From Rhynchosporium graminicola (taxonomy: Eukaryota; Ascomycota; Leotiomycetes; Helotiales; Ploettnerulaceae): a DNA stretch of 64,000 nt. The translations under genes and the position numbers were made by a program. Location of the stretch: contig FJUW01000063.1 in the NCBI GenBank assembly GCA_900074885.1, forward strand, positions 320,957 through 384,956. The letters are read 5' to 3'. Below the pieces are notes generated by a model. It searched no databases, was not told the DNA's origin, and was given only the letters and a program-made list of their open reading frames with translations. Below are positions 37,595 to 47,342 of the stretch, in pieces. Positions within the stretch are counted from its first letter, which is position 1. Every line of letters begins with the position of its first letter.

Positions 37595-39725
37595 AGCTAA
37601 ACTATAGTACCCCCGGCTGAGCTAGGAAAAGTAAGGACTTCTAGAGATATTAATCTTAACGAAAACGATAATACTAAATAATTAGCTAAAACTTACTAGA
37701 TAGAAATACGAGAACTTATTAATAAGTTATATATTACTATAGATCTTAAGGCGATTAAGCAACTAGTATAACTAGCTTATAACGTTCGTTACTCTATCTC
37801 TTTTCGTAATTTAGTCCGTACTTAGTATTAATTATAAAAGTAATCCTCTTAAATCTTAGAGCGAATAAGTAAGATTATAAAGTTCTTCCGTAGTATAGTA
37901 AGCCTAGTCCAGGTAGCTAGATATATTACTCTGAAATATATATAAATCAAGGTCGAAATAGTCCCTTTAATATCTCGAAGAGTTAATATCCTTTAAGATT
38001 ACTCTTTAGAGAATATAAGAAGAAGAATACTAGTATTATTAATAAGACCTCGATTGCAAATTATAGAGATATAGCAGCTACTTCGATAATAGTATAAGTA
38101 TATCGTTTATACGGAAATACTATTACTTACTTTTTATAAAAAGTATCTAGAGATTATCTTAGCTATAAACTATATTAGTATTAGTAAAAAGTCATATTAT
38201 CTCTATACGAATTTCATTCGGTTCTATAACTTCTTTACTATTAAGGGCTAGTATTAGTAGCTTTACTATCTTTAGACGCTTCTTGCAGAAGTAACATTCG
38301 AATCCTAAGCTCGAGGAGCTATTTTCATGAAAACTCTTATAGACCTAGATTTACTTCTAGCGCGAAAGATAGATAAAGTAATAAGACCTTAGTATAAACT
38401 ATTAGCGTTTTTGAAAGAGTCTATAGTAAACTTTTCATAAGTAATAATAATAGTATAAGCTTATAATCTAGAAAACCTAAAAGTAGTCGTAGAGTCTAAT
38501 AAGGATTTAAGTTTAAGCACCTCCTATACGCCTCTAGGAAATAGAGAGGAATATCTAGACGTATAACTTGAAACACGAGAGAGAGATATTAGTAAACTAT
38601 ATTAGAAAAGGGTTAAAGAATATTATAATACCGAGCTATTAAGCCTAGTTAAGGAAATATTATCGCCTCTGCACCTGAAGGCTATTAAAGACTTATAAGC
38701 TCACTTTAGAATATCTCTAAGAATCAAGATTTCTACTTCTAAAGATCTCGATAAGGAGTTTTAATATTCAGAAAAGCGGTCTTACTAGTATAGATCTCGA
38801 AGATCACGATATACGAGAGAACACTATTATCGAAAAAGGTTAAAATAAGCTCCTATAGCTTAGCGATCTAACCGGTAAGTAATAACAAAAGCAGATACTC
38901 GATATCAGAAGATTAGAAGCCCGGTTCTCCTTCCTAACTATACTTCTATATAACATTCGAAAAGAACTACACGGAAAAGGCGAAAGACTAATACTTTTAA
39001 TTATCTAAATATATTATTAATATACCTTAAATCTATTAGTCGTACTATATTAGAGACTTTTCGGGAAAAGAGATAATATATACTAAATCCGAGCCGCTTA
39101 CTTCGCGTCCTATAGAGATTATTATAATTAAATCGACAATAATATATATAACTAGTCTCTACTTGATTATATCTTTCGTATTTATTTCAAGATAGAATAT
39201 ATTATTTCTAGTAGAGCGATACTAAAGGAAACTAGAAGTAAGAGAGGAATACTCTATCTTTTCAACTAGGAACGTATACTTAACTTATTAAGATAGAAGT
39301 CAGAAGGTCTTTATTAGCTCCTAATACTATACTCCCCTCTACTATAATATCCTCTTTCTACTCCTTATCTATTAAGTTATAGTAAAAAGCGACTGCCTTA
39401 GGCTACTGAATTATATACTTTACCTTTACGTGAAACTTCTAAAACCTTAAATACTTTACTATCTTATAATTAGAATTCTGAACTTTACTTACGTTAGGAT
39501 CAAAAGGATTATAGTCTCGGGTCGATAATACTATTAGGGACCTCTATACGAAGCTTCTGCGTTAAGTTAGTAAATACGACTTATATATAAGAAGCTCCTA
39601 GGATTTATCTTCTAATTCTACGATACTTAGAACTAAGTCGTAGTTTATAAGATTTCGTCTGTACTATCTAAGTTCAGATACTTTCACGAGAGTATATGAA
39701 CTGAATTTATATCTATCTAGTTGAA
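37595..39725 (+). pseudogene. RIP-mutated gene of about 700 codons, family unknown
   Basis: One frame on the + strand reads for about 700 codons. In the first 500 the stops are only TAA/TAG; later a few TGA fit Trp or Arg codons changed by RIP. Readable segments are VPPAELGKVRTSRDI, IRELINKLYITIDLKAIKQL, IKFFRSIVSLVQVARYITL, ILAINYISISKKSYYLY, GAIFMKTLIDLDLLLARKID and YREH/RKRLKQAPIAQ-type basic sequence. The absence of frameshifts over 2 kb shows point mutation only. I do not recognise the family. It may share an element with the small ORFs beginning at 39853. Confidence 0.6.
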
Positions 39726-39852
39726 TCTATCCTGATTCTAGGTTACTCTTAATTCTAGTTAGTCTAGACCTAGCAGAAGAATCCCCCTCCGATAGTAAAA
39801 TAATAGATGGATAAATGAGTTCGACGGCCGGGAGAAGAGCAGAGTTCCAAGC

Positions 39853-40107
39853 TTGGAAAAGAACGACAGCGATAAAGATATCTACGATAACTTGATCATA
39901 CCGTCCTATATTATTAACGATACTGCAGACCTGTTAAAGTGTCACGCTCGCCCACTGCAAAATTTTGAAGAGATCTTTGCCCAGGAGGAAACGTATATGC
40001 AATGGAGAGAACAATCTGCCACGGATGCCATCCCAGCTCGGGTCGGATCGATGTTGATACCGAACACGCCCTTTGACCGTGCCATCGAGCCCTTGCCACG
40101 ACGATGA
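39853..40107 (+). CDS. Small hypothetical ORF, 5' part lost in RIP block
   Basis: The frame is open from about 39853 to a stop at 40107, in normal-composition sequence directly after the RIP block. It begins at a TTG and has no upstream ATG, so the true N-terminus is probably lost. The product is acidic (EKNDSDKDIYDNLIIPSYI) with LQNFEEIFAQEETYMQW. Its last codons overlap the ATG of the next frame by four bases (ATGA). It could be an upstream exon or a frameshifted part of the same gene. No domain was recognised. Confidence 0.4.
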   Translation: MEKNDSDKDIYDNLIIPSYIINDTADLLKCHARPLQNFEEIFAQEETYMQWREQSATDAIPARVGSMLIPNTPFDRAIEPLPRR

Positions 40108-40646
40108 CTCTAATACCAGACTCGGGATACAATAAGTGGGAAGCCACTGCCGATAATAAAATGACCGAGAAGCCCGACCTTCCTCAGGTGACAGGGCAAG
40201 ACGGCCGCGAAGAGAGCATAAGTCTGCCTCTGGAACGAGCACCGGCTTCGCGAAGCAAGCGCTCAAAAGAGGCTGCAGGCCTACGGGTGAGTGACAAGAA
40301 GGACTTGTTACTAGCCCAAATAACGGTCGTGGCCCGTCTTTTAATCAGCAAGGATTCTATCTCCTATTTTCGGGACAACTGTCGTCTGATATACGAAGGG
40401 TGGATTTCATTCTCAGCTGAAGCTCTAGCCGACAACATTGATGGTGAGCAGTCTCTCATAACCGCGATGGATATCGTGCAAGATTTAATACAAAGAAATC
40501 TGATTCGACGCCTCCTACTCCGGTTCGCGTACATGCATCTAGCGATAACTATTCTCAAATACAAGACTGTGCCGGCCACAGATCGAGCTCGTATGCAACT
40601 GCTCCTAGGCATTGAAAAACTGATAAGAGGGCGGGTTAATCACTAA
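40104..40646 (+). CDS. Hypothetical helical protein, 180 aa
   Basis: ATG-started frame of 180 codons with codon use unlike the RIP block. The first 60 residues are charged and disordered-looking (KPDLPQVTGQDGREES). The rest is predicted helical: LLLAQITVVARLLISKDSI, IYEGWISFSAEALADNID and LIQRNLIRRLLLRFAYMHL, ending in RMQLLLGIEKLIRGRVNH. No family was recognised and no signal or membrane segment is evident. The ATGA overlap with the preceding frame and the missing upstream start suggest one interrupted gene. Confidence 0.5.
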   Translation: MTLIPDSGYNKWEATADNKMTEKPDLPQVTGQDGREESISLPLERAPASRSKRSKEAAGLRVSDKKDLLLAQITVVARLLISKDSISYFRDNCRLIYEGWISFSAEALADNIDGEQSLITAMDIVQDLIQRNLIRRLLLRFAYMHLAITILKYKTVPATDRARMQLLLGIEKLIRGRVNH

Positions 40647-42841
40647 GTCATCTCCATAACTCAACTAGCCATATTGGCAAGTTGCGTTTTTTACACATCT
40701 ATTCATCATGTCTTTTGGAGGTTCTCAAGCGAGAACTGATTTATGCAGTCTCATCAATACGGATAACGTTCCAAATGACAAATGCGCATCTCTTTTTGGG
40801 GGGCGAGGGCTTAATTCGCAGCTGACGGATGGAAGAAGTGCTTGCGGATGGGAAATAACCGATGGCATGTGGCCAAGGACCTCAGCTCGCTTATTGTGTG
40901 CACTCCCAGCTCGAGGTACACTAGATCCACGAGGGATGTTATCTAGACCTTGATCTACCTTGTCTTATAGTGCTTTTTATAGCTGGTCGTTCTTGCGCCG
41001 ATTCGAGCTTGTATTAAGCCGTGTCAAAGATGGAGATTCATAATAGTTGGTAGAATTTGTTAGAATGATATCTGCTTGATATATATATCGTTTGTTATTT
41101 TAGAATTCTATAAAAAGAGCGGTGAGGATATGACCGAAATTTTATATGGCAGGTATTTTCCTTCTTTCCTATGAGCAGTTTGGGGCATTACAGACTAACG
41201 ACAATGAATTAGTAGCTTAATTATTCTAATACGCCCCCTGATTAAATGCTTATACCTAGCTCTAGTATATAAATGTGCGCTGGAATAATATCTGGCGTTT
41301 ACGCGGTATCGTAGATACTACGATTCTGTCTCTCGTTGATCTTGAACTATAGTCTAACATCTGAGGATTAGTAATGGTCGTGTCGGGTTATAAATAGTAC
41401 TATAGTATAGGCGGTGCAGCGATCGATATGAGACTATTAATCTATCTGCTGCTCAAATTGATGCTTTCATGCAGACGCGACATTCCACAAGAAGGAGGTG
41501 AGAGACGTTAATGATAGCTCACTCAGCCACTTATCGAGCTATTGTCTCGGGCTCCTGATTACGAATAAGAGACGTCTTAAATCTTTCGGCATTCTTGTTG
41601 CAGATAGTAATTCTGCTATCAAACTATGCTAATAGTCTTGGCATGTTATATTACATTGCGTTCAGTAACAGACTTGATAGGGTTGAGACTTGCGGTTGAT
41701 CAAGTTATCGTAACAGCGCGGGTTCAATGGGCACCTGGAAAAAAGAACCACCTTGTAGCTCGACTATCTTATATGTGATTTACGACAGATAAGCTCGAGG
41801 CGTTGACGTTGACTGGCCCGTAGCTTACGATGACGAGACTCTCAACTGTGACGCAATGCATGCTCGCCCAAATAGTTTGAGTGTGGGAGTAATCAGGATA
41901 AGCTGAGCGCCACTTCTATAACCTGGCAATAAGAGCGGTGAGCTGATCGACGCTTATATAGCTGACGTGGAGTTGGGAACGACGAAGTACACAATCGACG
42001 AGGCTAGCGCTAATCCCTACACGTGACACGTGATTTGGTGATGGGCTCAGCGTACTGTGTAGTCGCAAATATCACTTCTTTTGGTGACCGAGTTCTGTAC
42101 CAGGTACGGAAATGTGACCTATCGAATACGTATAAATGGTTTATCGAAATTGATTGAAACAACACGTGCCTGTTCGTAGGCTGTATGTTGGTGGTTTGGT
42201 AAGATACTGGACGGGCGTCTTATGTTCACAAACCAGTTGACGGCTTATATCTCAGCTCTCGAATCGAAGCTTATGTTGCTCTAATTCTGCTCTCTCGACA
42301 TCGAAACGTCACCTTCATTCCCAGAGTATGCTCCTCTACCTCGTTATAGTTAATATCGTCCTTTTCACGCATTTGCTTAAATCAATCTCCTGCCTTTCTC
42401 CAAATACTATCCTTAGATTCTCGAACCCTCTCAAGCAAGCAAATTCTCTTATCTCAGTCTCCACGTGACAAGTGCAGTGACACGACCGGAGTGGTCCTAT
42501 TCCCTAGTAGAGCGCCGTGTCTACGCACTGCCAGAAATTGAGGTCTGCTGACCACTTCTGCTAACTGTTCATTGTATTGCCATGCGCAAACCGTCGATCT
42601 AGAGCTGCAAGTCCTGTGAGCACGAGATCGAAGTCATTCATCGCGAAGATTGCTCGGATTGGCTCTAGGTTCGGGCCCAAAGTTTCGTATGGGGCACTCA
42701 CCGAGTGATGCAGGCTGCTAGCAACGATCGAATGTGCTAGCGGGTGGTGTCGCTGCTTCAGTGCCTATTCTCATTAGTACTTCGTTGCTGCCGCCACTTT
42801 GTGGCATAGGATGTCAAATTATTTAGCCAAGGCTAATAATA
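40647..42841. other. Gene-free stretch left of the Fot1-like transposon
   Basis: Mildly AT-rich but not RIP-saturated. The open frame at 40708-40953 has no domain. The only structure noted is the segment at 41740-41895, which has a diverged relative at 58681-58836. Confidence 0.45.
41740..41895 (+). repeat. Diverged dispersed repeat, copy 1
   Basis: This aligns with 58681-58836. The shared core includes gttgac.ttgactgg, tgtagct.acga, gcgagact-type sequence and the exact atgcatgctcgccca, followed by agtgtggg. Differences are spread over all types, so this is old divergence rather than RIP alone. No coding frame was found. Confidence 0.6.
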
Positions 42842-42898
42842 GTCGGGTCGCCTCCTGTTGCGCTCGGTCGCTTACAGTCGGTGAAAGCAAGTGTCCCA
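42842..42898 (+). repeat. Left terminal inverted repeat of the Fot1-like element
   Basis: Perfect or near-perfect inverse of 45235-45291, preceded by TA (42840-42841). Fot1/pogo transposases bind these ends. Confidence 0.92.
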
Positions 42899-43005
42899 GT
42901 AAAATATGACGGGGCAGCCATTTCCCTACTAATTTATACTGATCTGGCTTCATTACTATTCCTAACTCTGACATCAAATGTTCCAGGATTATCAAAAAAT
43001 TAAAT

Positions 43006-45125
43006 ATGGCATTAAATTCAGCTCCTAATTACTACCTTTTGCATAAGACGAAAAGTGACTATGATAGAGCTTTCCTCCAGGCGCGTCAGGAGGCTCTCGA
43101 CGACCCCGGCGAAAAACCAGCCTTTTACGCGTCTATATACTTTATTAAAGAGGATGCTCTACGGAAGTCAGTCTATAGAGCAAAGAAAGTAAAGACACGA
43201 AATCAACAAGGGAGCTATAATACCTATGGTGGAAACAACAAGATACTCTCGACATACCAGGAGGAGGCTATAAGGTCGTATTGCTACGAACAATGGGAGG
43301 CTGGGAATGGCGCAACGTATGATATGGTACTAGGTGCAATTACCCACCTGAGAGCTGTAAATCTATTCTTCTGTTACTATTAACTATTACTAATAATAAT
43401 TAGAAAATGGACCCTCCTCTGCCCCCGCCGTCTAGGCGCTAGTTTACCTTATGGCTTAAGAAGCATACCCAACTCCATACTATCCATACTAAGCCAATTG
43501 CGTATGCTCGACTCGATATTCATACAGAAGAAGACGTAATTAACTGGTTTAAAGGTCTGCGAAAGGTTATAGAAGAGCTTGAGATCAACAGTGGAAAGAA
43601 GTTATTAAATATGGACGAATCTGGAGCGCGTGTTGGCTGCCCTACTGGAGAGCGTGTGATTGTACCATTTGAAGTCAAGGAGTTATATACAGCGTCGCCA
43701 GAGAATCGCAAATCAGTTACAATTATCGAGACTGTTAGAGGAGATGGGAGGAAGACATTGCCGCCTTATATTATTGCCCCAGGAAAGAAGATAATGGATA
43801 ATTGGATTGCTAGCGAGCTTGTTGGAGACGAACAACTCGACTGCTCTCCTACAGGATATATCAATAATAGCATTATGATGGATTACGGAGATCACTTGAT
43901 CAAGTACTCGCATGCCGGATCAGATAAGCCATGGAAATTACTACTTCTAGACGGCCATGAAGCGCATAAGTTTGATCCTTTTGTACTCAAACTTGCAGAG
44001 GCTCATATCAAGTGCTACTGGTTTCCCTCTCACTTGACGCATATATTACAACCTCTTGACGTCGGTATATTCAGACCTTGGAAGCACTTTCATAACGCAT
44101 GTATTCGGGCAGCTTTAAGAAGCACGGAATTTGAGTATACTATTACCTCTTTCTTCCGTGATCTTACCCAAATTCGGAAAGATGCTCTAAAGGTCTATAC
44201 AATTAAAGGTGCTTTCAAGGAAGCTGGAATATGGCCTGTTTCTGAGAAAGCTGCTATCAAGAAGATGCGCTCTTATGGGAGGAAAAAGAGAACAATACAA
44301 GATTCCCTGGATGAGGAAATACAGCCGGATCTGCCTGTATTACCTCCAAATCGCCCTGAAGAGCAGTGGAAAACAGTATCCAGGATTCAGTCTTACATCG
44401 ATCAAGACCCGACGAAGTTCTCTGATACTTCTAGAGAAGTCTTTAAGAAGACAATGATAAATACTGCTATCGATCTACATAAGGCACATCTAACGACTGT
44501 TGAGCATGCTACTCTTCAAGAGAAAATCAAGGCAGATAATAACCGTAAGAAGACTTCTAGGAGGTCAATTCACAAAGGAGGAGGCTCTGCTTCTGTTGCT
44601 GATTTGAGAGAGAGGATGCGTATGCGGGATGAGAAAGAGAGGACCGCAGCCTTGCGTAAAGCTAGGAAAGCTTTACAGGCTGCGATTAATAGGTCTAGTC
44701 AAGCGCTGAAAGCAGCAGGTGTACAAGCAAGGAAAGAGAATAAGGAGAAGAAGAAGAGAGTTCTAAATGCTCCTGATAACTTACCTGCGCCGGAAGACCT
44801 AATACCTCTTCGTGAGCCTGATAAGGAACCTACTATTGCAGAAAAGGCTAGCCTCTCGCAAGAAGGTTACCATGAATACCTCCATGCTGTACTACAGCTA
44901 GAAAGAGAGTTGAATGGAGAGCTAGTAGGAGAGATAGACTTCTCAGACGTAGAAGAAAGAGACCTTGAAATTCGGCTTGGAAATCATCATCCAGAGGCTG
45001 GTTTGGGAGTCAAATATATAGAGTCTAGCCCTCCACTACCTGTTTATATAGAGAGCTCTGAGGTTGAGTCTGATGCAGGCTCAATTGACTCAATTACGAG
45101 GAATACGGATTTTATCCCTTTCTAA
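43006..45125 (+). pseudogene. Fot1/pogo transposase with one premature stop
   Basis: Exon 1 is 43006-43356, a 47-nt intron (43357-43403, gtaaat to attag) follows, and exon 2 is 43404-45125; the frame is kept. The product would be 690 residues. The N-terminal part (CenpB/psq-type DNA-binding HTH) contains ILSTYQEEAIRSYCYEQWEA. The DDE_1 core carries catalytic Asp in MDESGARVGCPTGERV (43614), LLLDGHEAH (43950) and THILQPLDVGIF (44058). The C-terminus is basic and coiled-coil-like. A TAG at 43440-43442, just after the intron in SRR-stop-FTLWLKKH, fits a CAG-to-TAG change. It is the only lesion seen. Without readthrough this copy makes only a 129-residue HTH fragment. The ends are intact. Confidence 0.9.
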
Positions 45126-45234
45126 AAGTTATCAAAACCCTGTCCAAATGAATTTTTTTAGTACATCGTAATTCATATAGTAGCCCTACCAAATTTTGAT
45201 AAGGAAAAGAAATTTACTGGGACACTTGCTTTCG

Positions 45235-45291
45235 TGGGACACTTGCTTTCACCGACTGTAAGCGACCGAGCGCAACAGGAGGCGACCCGAC
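45235..45291 (-). repeat. Right terminal inverted repeat of the Fot1-like element
   Basis: Inverse of 42842-42898, followed by TA (45292-45293). Just inside it, 45218-45234 repeats the inner gggacacttgctttcgt sequence in direct orientation. Confidence 0.92.
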
Positions 45292-45293
45292 TA

Positions 45294-45687
45294 TTATGTT
45301 TTAAGCGACCCGAATTTCCGGTGCCCAGTCCTTCGCCCAGAGACCAAGGTTTATCAAGACTCTCTATTGACTTTGCTCACGCCATGTGTTCCTCATGTGT
45401 TCCTTCAAATCCCAGTATGAAAAGGATCGCCAAGACACATCCAAGATCATCAGCTGTTACTTGCTGAAGGCCTGAGAAATTCCTCTTGGGGTGGCGGAGA
45501 CGTTGCCCTGTTACGACATATAAGGCCTGGTTCATACACATACATCCATGAGCGACGTACATGTAAAGAGCGACTTCTCTCGATCTTGAGACAAAAATTT
45601 CAGCATGGCAATCGAGGAATAATACCATTCATGAACCCTGGCTTCCTTGACTCCTTGACAATTGTCGCCCTCTTATAACTAAGGATT
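45294..45687. other. Short intergenic and promoter region of the RING gene
   Basis: No supported gene. The 83-codon frame on the - strand at 45377-45628 has no domain and was left out. The last part presumably holds the promoter of the RING-H2 gene. Confidence 0.4.
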
Positions 45688-46353
45688 ATGCCTCTTCCTC
45701 GTCGAAGAGCGCTCGACACGCCAGATGGAAACGACACGTCGGTTTATGAGATCACACTGGGGTCAATAAAAAGCCCTCTCGTAATGTTATTTGTTGGTTG
45801 TGTCTTGGGATCTGCATTCCTCGCATTCGTGATGTACGCATATACGCCTTGTCGAAGACTCATATCCTCTGAGCTACCAAGGAGTGTTATAAATTTGCTA
45901 ACGGTTGTTAGAAGCACTTGTTATCGCTACTACAAGAGACGGAGAGACGGAGTTCGCCAGAAACCCTGTGAGGATCTGAAGGGAGACGATAGTAATATGC
46001 AGCGATATTTAGCCTGGAAGAAGACGCCACCGAGGTCCCTTTTACATTGTAAGGACGGATTGAACACGGGGCACATGCCATCAGAATGGGATGTTGCAAT
46101 TTGGTGAGTTGTTCTGGCTCTTTCAATATCAGAAAATTGGTTAGACTGATAGTTCAATAGTGCAATATGTTTAGACGTGGTGAGAGACTATGACACGATT
46201 TATAAACTTAAGTGTTCGCATGTCTTTCATTTCGGCTGCGCAAAGGCGTGGTATGATCGTGAGGCTGGAAGAACCTGTCCAATCTGTAGAAGAACCAGAT
46301 TGAGTGTTGATGATAACACCCCAATGAGTCTCGAACAGCCTGCAGGAACGTGA
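45688..46353 (+). CDS. Membrane-anchored RING-H2 protein (probable E3 ubiquitin ligase)
   Basis: Exons 45688-46103 and 46161-46353 are joined over a 57-nt intron (gtgagt donor, gactgat branch-like, caatag acceptor), giving 202 residues. A single hydrophobic helix lies at about residues 31-53 (PLVMLFVGCVLGSAFLAFV), followed by a basic stretch. The C-terminal RING-H2 has Cys139, Cys142, Cys157, His159, His162, Cys165, Cys178 and Cys181 (CAICLDVV to TCPIC), all zinc ligands present. The intron interrupts the codon for Cys139. Such proteins transfer ubiquitin from an E2 to membrane or secretory targets. The substrate is unknown. The gene sits between a transposon and the ENA ATPase and looks intact. 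Confidence 0.85.
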
Positions 46354-47342
46354 AGTTTTCTTCTAATGGAACAATGGGCTCTGAGAAGTGTTCCAGTTCT
46401 TACATTTGAAGCTATCGCCACCTACGTAATACAGGTTAGGATGATATGCTGGATGACTGTTCGAGAGGCGAGGTGAAGAACTAGAGAATAGTAGCAGCAG
46501 TAAAGAACAGGCTTGATAAAATAGAGAGCAACATGGGCGAGATCCAAGCCACATCGAATCACTCGGGGACGGTTTATGTCTAGAGAGGCGTTTGTCTCTT
46601 ATCAAGAGAATGGATTATTTGATCATGACATATCTGTGAAGATGATATCATTCCATATCATATCATATCGTTCCGGCTCTGTTGCCGGAGTTTGTGGGTG
46701 GAAAGGCATGGTATTCCAGTACCTGTAATATCAAGAGATTTGTTTGTTGTTCGTAAATCAGTAAGCTCGTTGTGGATGATGACAATGGGGGGATGGGGGC
46801 TTGGACTAGGTAGGTAGGTAGGTAGGTAGATGGGTAGAGCCAGATTAAAAGCCGAATGAACGTCTTTATAAAAAAAAGGCATTCGTGTATTGTATTGCGT
46901 TGCATTATTTGCGTAGAACATGTAACTCCGCTAGTAGCATGTTCGTCTCCTCTCAGCCATTTCTGCTTCTGCTTCTGATACTAATGGATCTATATAAGAG
47001 AGGATATCCGCAGCACAAGTTGGGCTACAGAGTATGATGCTAGTGCTGCTGGTTCTGCTGGTTCTATTTACGTTAGGAAACAAGCGCCAAAAAATAAAAA
47101 TAAAACAGCTTCCGCGCAACGCTCTCGAGGTCGACCCTGACCGGCTACTGCCGTCGATGGCGGAACCGTTATTGATGTTCTGCTGAGCGAAAGCTCGAGG
47201 GGAGAAGAGCACGATTTCCTCTTCTTTGCCTCCGATCCAACGGTGCATCTAGCACGCCAAACTAATTCGCCTCGCCATACCACATCTACGAGCACCCCTC
47301 TCTACATTACGCAAAACAAGCCCAAGCAATGGGCATTTTGTA
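46354..47342. other. Intergenic between convergent genes, with microsatellites
   Basis: Both neighbours end into this stretch, so it carries two 3' flanks. It contains an atatc-type simple repeat at about 46650-46670 and a (tagg)n run at about 46807-46830. The open frames on the - strand are low-complexity shadows. Confidence 0.5.
46807..46830. repeat. (TAGG)n microsatellite
   Basis: About six uninterrupted tagg units in the intergenic region. Confidence 0.9.

Larger units (their letters stand above)
32990..39850. repeat. Second RIP-degraded block
   Basis: TpA-rich, CpA/TpG-poor sequence with no open frame above about 60 codons. Two stretches retain a readable frame (about 33960-34620 on - and 37595-39725 on +) and are listed separately. 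Nothing could be identified in 34620-37590, although short Gln-stop-interrupted readings occur there on the - strand. Confidence 0.8.
42842..45291 (+). mobile_element. Fot1/pogo-type DNA transposon, structurally complete
   Basis: 57-bp terminal inverted repeats at 42842-42898 and 45235-45291 match throughout, starting gtcgggtcgcctcctgttgc. They are flanked by TA on both sides, the Tc1/mariner-superfamily target duplication. The 2450-bp element encodes one transposase (43006-45125). The right end has an extra copy of the inner repeat: gggacacttgctttcgt is duplicated in tandem just inside the TIR. The ends appear intact, so it could be mobilised in trans. Confidence 0.95.

Noticed and set aside
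5853..39850. A complete Starship element
   Set aside because: Only a captain-like gene and possible cargo are seen. No direct repeats, 3' end or empty site could be shown, so it is reported as a hypothesis only.
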